This document shows, piece by piece, positions 60,064 to 64,000 of a DNA stretch of 64,000 bases. The position numbers were made by a program, and so were the translations under genes. The stretch's first letter is position 1. The number at the start of each line of letters is the position of its first letter. A model generated the notes under the pieces. It did no database searches and had not been told where the DNA came from. It saw only the letters and a program-made list of their open reading frames with translations. The DNA is from Paenibacillus_V sp046244365 (lineage in GTDB: Bacteria; Bacillota; Bacilli; Paenibacillales; NBRC-103111). The stretch is from assembly GCF_046244365.1 (NCBI RefSeq), contig NZ_CP176395.1, forward strand, positions 4,836,001-4,900,000. The letters are read 5' to 3'.

Positions 60064-60276
60064 TCAAAGGAAATGTATTAGCCGCAACTTCCCTACTTAT
60101 ATAGACAGCCGCTTCCTGAAAATGTCTCCGATTTACTCCACCGGCATTCGGAAATTCCGATTGAAAAGGTTAAGTTTTTCATGAAAACAGGTTGCACTTT
60201 CAGTTAAATGATGGTAATTTCTTTATAGATCATATGATATGTATCATCTGTTATTCAATATAAAAAGGAGCGCTAT
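60064..60276 (+). promoter_or_regulatory. Intergenic region with tetR promoter and operator
   Basis: It contains a short perfect dyad, ATGATATGTATCAT (60234-60247), about 30 bp before the TetR start and AT-rich DNA on both sides. It is the likely operator. Confidence 0.55.
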
Positions 60277-60864
60277 ATGGCACCAAAGTCGAAGTTTACG
60301 AAAGACCAGATCATCGATGCGGCATTTGAAATCGCAAGAACCGAAGGCATGGATCGCATAACGATCCGAAAGGTAGCCGATAAGCTGGGGAGCTCCATCG
60401 CCCCGATCTACGTGAATTTCAAAGAGGCGGACGAATTGATGCAAGAGGTCGTCAAAAAAACCTTCGCGATTAGCAAACAACTGTTGATGGAACAGGATAC
60501 AGGGAACCCGTTTTATGACATCGGAGTCGCCAGTTTGCGGTTCGCTAAGGAGTATAGCGTATTGTTTCGAGACCTGGTCATGAAGAAAAATGACTATATG
60601 GACGAACAAAATCATGATATGGGCATGCTCGTCGGCCTGATGAAACAAGACCCTCTTCTCGAAGACTTTACGGATGCGGAACTGACGACCATCTTATTAA
60701 AAATGAAAATCTTTCAAACCGGTCTTTCCGTCATGGTGGCCAATGCGTTGCTGCCGAACGATTATGACGAGGAAACGATGATCGCTATGTTGAACAGCAC
60801 GGCCATGGATATCGTCGGCGCAGCTCGAATGCGTAAAGCGGGCCATCTGGCAGATCAAATATAG
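60277..60864 (+). CDS. TetR-family regulator
   Basis: This 195-residue protein has the TetR N-terminal domain (FTKDQIIDAAFEIARTEG; VADKLGSSIAPIYVNF as helix-turn-helix, about residues 31-46). AAAAAGGAGCG lies five to seven bases before the ATG. A dyad directly upstream suggests autorepression. It is followed after 21 bp by an SDR gene in the same direction, so the two form an operon. Confidence 0.9.
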   Translation: MAPKSKFTKDQIIDAAFEIARTEGMDRITIRKVADKLGSSIAPIYVNFKEADELMQEVVKKTFAISKQLLMEQDTGNPFYDIGVASLRFAKEYSVLFRDLVMKKNDYMDEQNHDMGMLVGLMKQDPLLEDFTDAELTTILLKMKIFQTGLSVMVANALLPNDYDEETMIAMLNSTAMDIVGAARMRKAGHLADQI

Positions 60865-60885
60865 GGTGCGAACGGGAGGTTCGGC

Positions 60886-61833
60886 ATGAAAGGCCAAATC
60901 GTGATCATTACGGGAGCAAATTCGGGAATAGGGAAAGCGGCGGCTTTGAAATTTGCGTCCGAAGGATATCGAGTCATCATGGCTTGCCGCAATTTGGAGA
61001 TCAGTAAAAGCGTGCAAATGGAAATCATTGACGCCTCGAACAATCGGAACGTGGATCTGATGGAGCTTGACGTTTCTTCGTTCGATTCCATTCGTACGTT
61101 TTGCTCCGCTTTCAAAGCCAAATACCCGCGATTGGACATTTTGATCCATAACGCCGCTTACTTAAAGCATGGTGAGAAACAATATAAACTCAGCGCTGAG
61201 CATATCGAATTGACGTTTGCCACCAATACATTCGGTCCTTTTTTGATGACGCGCTTATTGATCGATCATCTCCAAAAGTCGTCAGACCCGAGAATCCTTC
61301 ATGCCTGTACGACGAACATCAAACATTTTTTCGACCCCAAAAGAAAAATCGACTTCGACAACCTGCGCGGCGAATTCCGCGACACGCGTCCTTATAGCGT
61401 TTATAAGATGTACGGGGACTCGAAAATGGCGCTATTGATGCTAACCTTCAAAATGGCTGAGGAATTCAAAAACCGGGGAATCAAAATCAATGCACTCCAA
61501 ATCAACCGCGTCAAATTGTCAAAAGAGACCATTCGCAAAATGCGATCCGTTTGGAAAGTGCTTGCTTGGGCTCAAAATTTGACGAACCCTTTACCGTCAG
61601 GCATGGCCGATACTTATTTTCACATTTGCACCTCCGATGAGTATAAGCATGTTTCCGGCCGGCTTATCAATCATAAGAGAGAGCTTGTTCAGCCATCCGT
61701 GAACGAAAAGGGGATCGCACAGCTGAAGAACATTTTCGGATCGGGAAGCTTCCCTAACTATGCGACGGACTCTCAAAATGTAGAGAACATTTGGAACCTG
61801 AGCATGACGCTTACAGAAGGCTACTTGATCTAA
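60886..61833 (+). CDS. Short-chain dehydrogenase (retinol-dehydrogenase/WWOX-like)
   Basis: This 315-residue SDR has the TGANSGIGKAAA nucleotide motif (about residues 8-19), HNAAY in place of NNAG, and the catalytic YxxxK in MYGDSKMALLML (about 184-195). GGGAGGTTCGGC precedes the ATG. The substrate is unknown. It is controlled by the TetR gene upstream, probably as an inducible detoxification or metabolic enzyme. Confidence 0.9.
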   Translation: MKGQIVIITGANSGIGKAAALKFASEGYRVIMACRNLEISKSVQMEIIDASNNRNVDLMELDVSSFDSIRTFCSAFKAKYPRLDILIHNAAYLKHGEKQYKLSAEHIELTFATNTFGPFLMTRLLIDHLQKSSDPRILHACTTNIKHFFDPKRKIDFDNLRGEFRDTRPYSVYKMYGDSKMALLMLTFKMAEEFKNRGIKINALQINRVKLSKETIRKMRSVWKVLAWAQNLTNPLPSGMADTYFHICTSDEYKHVSGRLINHKRELVQPSVNEKGIAQLKNIFGSGSFPNYATDSQNVENIWNLSMTLTEGYLI

Positions 61834-61976
61834 AGCGAAACAGACGGCTATCCTGCCGTACACCGCCTGTTTCACCACATTACCACGTCCTCGACCGGCT
61901 TCGAACACCTTGAATCAAGCATTGCAGGCGGCGAAATAATCGAGTAAGAGGGGGCAACTAACCCCCGTCTTCTCAC

Positions 61977-62008
61977 ACCACCGTACATGCGGGTCCGCAT
62001 ACGGCGGT
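61977..62008 (-). ncRNA. Group II intron domain V
   Basis: On the minus strand ACCGCCGTATGCGG pairs with CCGCATGTACGGTGGT. This leaves a two-base TG bulge and a GACC-type tetraloop, the size and shape of domain V. The catalytic triad appears as CGC rather than AGC. Confidence 0.75.
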
Positions 62009-62017
62009 TCCAAAAGG

Positions 62018-63409
62018 TTAACGAAGCTCCAAATAACGTGAAAGCAGACTTTTCAGCCCTTTCGCTTCCCAATAGGAAGTTGGAAGGGCATTATTTGTGT
62101 TTCGAGACATTTCCCATACGCCTCGCCTTGAATTGGCCATGACAAAGCAAGCCCACTCCGGTACGCCGAGTGCTCGAAGCTCGCGAATTCGAGTGCGCAC
62201 CCGTTTCCACTGCTTCCATAGGCACATGCGCAGCCTTCGACGTATCCACTGGTCGAACTTCTCGCAATGGTTCTTGGCTGCGGCCAAACGAAAATAACCA
62301 ATCCAGCCGATGAGGTAACAGTTTAGCTGTGTAATGCGGCTTTCCATCGACATGGACCGCGTTCGGTTCGTTAGCTCTCGGACTTTCTCTTTGAATCGGG
62401 AGAGCGTTTGTGGAGCTAGACGAATCGTCGCTTTCTTGTCTCTCAGGAAGCTAAAGCCCAGAAACTTGCGGTTCCAGGGCCTGTCTACCGCACTTTTCTC
62501 TCGATTCACCTTCAGTTTCAGCTTTCCTTCTACGAAGCGAGTCACCGATTCCATCACACGCTCACCTGCACGTTTACTGGCCACGAAGATGTTGCAGTCG
62601 TCCGCATAGCGGACGAACCGCAAGCCTCGTTTGGTTAGTTCTTTGTCCAGATCATCCAGTAGAATGTTCGCCAAAAGCGGACTCAATGGACCGCCTTGCG
62701 GCGTTCCTTCTTCCGTTTTCTCTAGTGCCCCATCCGACATGACTCCGGCACTTAGATAAGCACGAATCAGTCTCAAGATACGCTTGTCCTTCACTTTTCG
62801 TGCTACTCTTGCCATAAGCATGTCATGATTGACTCGGTCAAAGAATTTAGCCAGATCCATGTCTACGACCCATCTGAGGCCGCTTTGCACGTAGATTTGT
62901 GCTTGTCTTACGGCGTCGTGCGCCCGTTTCCCTTGGCGAAACCCATAACTGTACCAAGAGAAATCTGCGTCGAAGATCGGGTTCATGACTTGTAGAAGCG
63001 CCTGCTGGAGGAAGCGGTCCATCACGGTCGGGATGCCGAGCAGCCGTACGCCGCCTCCGGGTTTGGGGATTTCCACCCGTTTGACTGGCGCGGGTCTGTA
63101 CGTTCCCGCGAGGAGGTCGGCTTTCGCCGCGTTCCAGTGTGTTTTCAGGTAAGCTTGTAGCTCTGCTACCGTTACACAGTCCACGCCGGGAGCTCCTCCG
63201 TTTTGCACCACTCGTTTGTAAGCCAGTCGAAGGTTGTCTCCTTCGAGCATTCGCTCTAGCAGGTCGTTTTGGTCTTCGCGAGAGGAAGGGGCGACTTGTG
63301 CCGTCGAAGAACTCGGCGCTCCGGCATACCCTGACGGCTTCACCGCTTCTCTTTGCCGCGAGCTCTCTTGTGAGATTTTCTGCTGTCTTTGCTCATCGTT
63401 CGAACGCAT
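62018..63409 (-). CDS. ltrA: Group II intron reverse transcriptase/maturase
   Basis: This 463-residue protein has the reverse transcriptase domain in about residues 60-330. The active site is FVRYADDCNIFV (YADD, about residue 267). GVDCVTVAELQ and KGTPQGGPLSPLLANI-type blocks (EGTPQGGPLSPLLANILL, about 231-248) are group II RT motifs. The maturase X/GIIM domain follows (WIGYFRLA, WKRVRTRIRELRALGV). There is no HNH endonuclease domain after it, as in endonuclease-free introns. GAGAGAGGAAACCG precedes the ATG. It appears intact, so the intron may be active. Confidence 0.93.
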   Translation of the reverse strand: MRSNDEQRQQKISQESSRQREAVKPSGYAGAPSSSTAQVAPSSREDQNDLLERMLEGDNLRLAYKRVVQNGGAPGVDCVTVAELQAYLKTHWNAAKADLLAGTYRPAPVKRVEIPKPGGGVRLLGIPTVMDRFLQQALLQVMNPIFDADFSWYSYGFRQGKRAHDAVRQAQIYVQSGLRWVVDMDLAKFFDRVNHDMLMARVARKVKDKRILRLIRAYLSAGVMSDGALEKTEEGTPQGGPLSPLLANILLDDLDKELTKRGLRFVRYADDCNIFVASKRAGERVMESVTRFVEGKLKLKVNREKSAVDRPWNRKFLGFSFLRDKKATIRLAPQTLSRFKEKVRELTNRTRSMSMESRITQLNCYLIGWIGYFRLAAAKNHCEKFDQWIRRRLRMCLWKQWKRVRTRIRELRALGVPEWACFVMANSRRGVWEMSRNTNNALPTSYWEAKGLKSLLSRYLELR

Positions 63410-64000
63410 CGGTTTCCTCTCTCCTTTCGGTTCGGCCCTTCCGCAAGCTGTTGCAACAACTAGCGTACTATGGCCTCTGCTGACTCCTGCGGATTCAGCA
63501 GAGCCTTTCGGCTCTGGTTACGAAATCACTTCGCGTGTTCCGCAGGCCTCCCCAGATAAGAACGTCATCTTTCCGCCCGCGCTCGCCCAAGTTTACGGCT
63601 GCAGCCCTTGGCAGCTTTGGATTTTGTCTTGTAGTGGAGACTCATCCGACTGCGGCCGCCTCAAATTGGATTCGTGTACCTCAAGCCGTGCGTTTGCCGT
63701 AAGCTTCCTTCAGATTCCGCCTCGCGACGGACACCCTTGCTCTTGGCTAATGGTAGGCGCTTGCCAGCCCCCATTCCGGACTTTCACCGTAGAGATGACG
63801 CCCATGCTGGGCGTACAATCAAAAAGCTTGCTCCGGTCGTCGTCCGGGCAAGCTTTTCTGTTCCATCGGAACGAATCGAAACCGATCCGTTCCGCTTTCG
63901 CATGGGCTGAAGGCAGCTCAGCCCGCCGGGGTAGCGCTCTGGCTCTCAAGGACCGTATGCGCCGCTCGATTCGCTACATACTTGTCCATAACCGCAATGA

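Larger units (their letters stand above)
61939..64000 (-). mobile_element. Group II intron (5' end at or beyond the window edge)
   Basis: A retroelement on the minus strand: about 590 bp of 5' ribozyme sequence (63410-64000), a maturase ORF (62018-63409) in domain IV, domain V (61977-62008) and domain VI (about 61943-61971). Domain VI has GGGGG/CCCCC arms and a bulged A in TTACTCGAT. The 3' splice site is probably after CTCGAT at 61939. I could not place the 5' splice site. Exon sequence on the left is the intergenic DNA after the SDR gene. Confidence 0.85.

Overview
The window looks like chromosomal DNA of a Paenibacillus/Cohnella-type member of the Bacillota (Paenibacillaceae). This is inferred from strong GGAGG-type ribosome binding sites with ATG, GTG and TTG starts, a T-box leader on glnS, CUT1 sugar importers, GH78 and DUF4838 sugar enzymes, many one-component regulators (AraC, TetR, MarR, ArsR, Lrp, WYL), a protein with a copper-amine-oxidase-N domain, and SelO, YitT and PrsW families. 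No rRNA, tRNA, CRISPR array or prophage was seen. The only clear mobile element is a group II intron at the right end.

Layout. 1-9400: small regulator/transporter modules (Rrf2; ArsR + MFS; WYL + MFS; TetR + DUF418 membrane protein + GNAT; MarR + DHA2 drug exporter), several with visible palindromic operators, plus a uvrA-like remnant between marR and its exporter. 9400-16200: a sugar island (2-hydroxyacid dehydrogenase, sugar isomerase/epimerase, two AraC regulators, GH78 alpha-L-rhamnosidase) with a well-formed AraC-type operator array. 16200-18450: SelO and GrpB. 18677-24034: a five-gene envelope operon (VTC/polyphosphate-polymerase-like, DUF4956, Cthe_2159-like beta-helix lipoprotein, phosphodiester glycosidase, GT2-GtrA). 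24250-30900: housekeeping and metabolic genes (LysE, GNAT, SDR, YitT, L-lactate dehydrogenase with an FNR-class promoter, topoisomerase III). 31259-33750: a PrsW-like membrane protease fused to a C-terminal toxin-like domain, with a translationally coupled small gene that looks like its immunity protein. 33762-38089: a CUT1 sugar ABC importer with an HlyD-like adaptor. 38100-42900: small proteins, a phosphoesterase and glnS with its T-box. 43000-46560: two transcription units with the same 50-bp promoter element, one for a secreted peptide of five NGGHNEPP-type repeats, the other for a large secreted protein followed by a lipoprotein that share a C-terminal domain. 46600-52100: RNase Z, a nucleotidase-like HAD, a PrmC-like methyltransferase and small stress-type genes. 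52250-52600: a truncated Fur-box-linked ferredoxin-NADP reductase. 52785-61840: DUF4838 protein, more regulators, VOC proteins, a pentapeptide-repeat protein, and TetR + SDR. 61939-64000: group II intron.

The most novel-looking elements are (i) the PrsW-toxin fusion with its candidate immunity gene, (ii) the NGGHNEPP repeat peptide and the promoter it shares with the two paralogous secreted proteins, and (iii) the VTC/DUF4956/beta-helix/NAGPA/GT2 envelope operon. Several regulatory sites can be read directly: an FNR site centred at -41.5 of a predicted ldh promoter, AraC half-sites two helical turns apart, and TetR, MarR and Fur palindromes. All functions are assigned from sequence reading and family knowledge only; no database search was possible.
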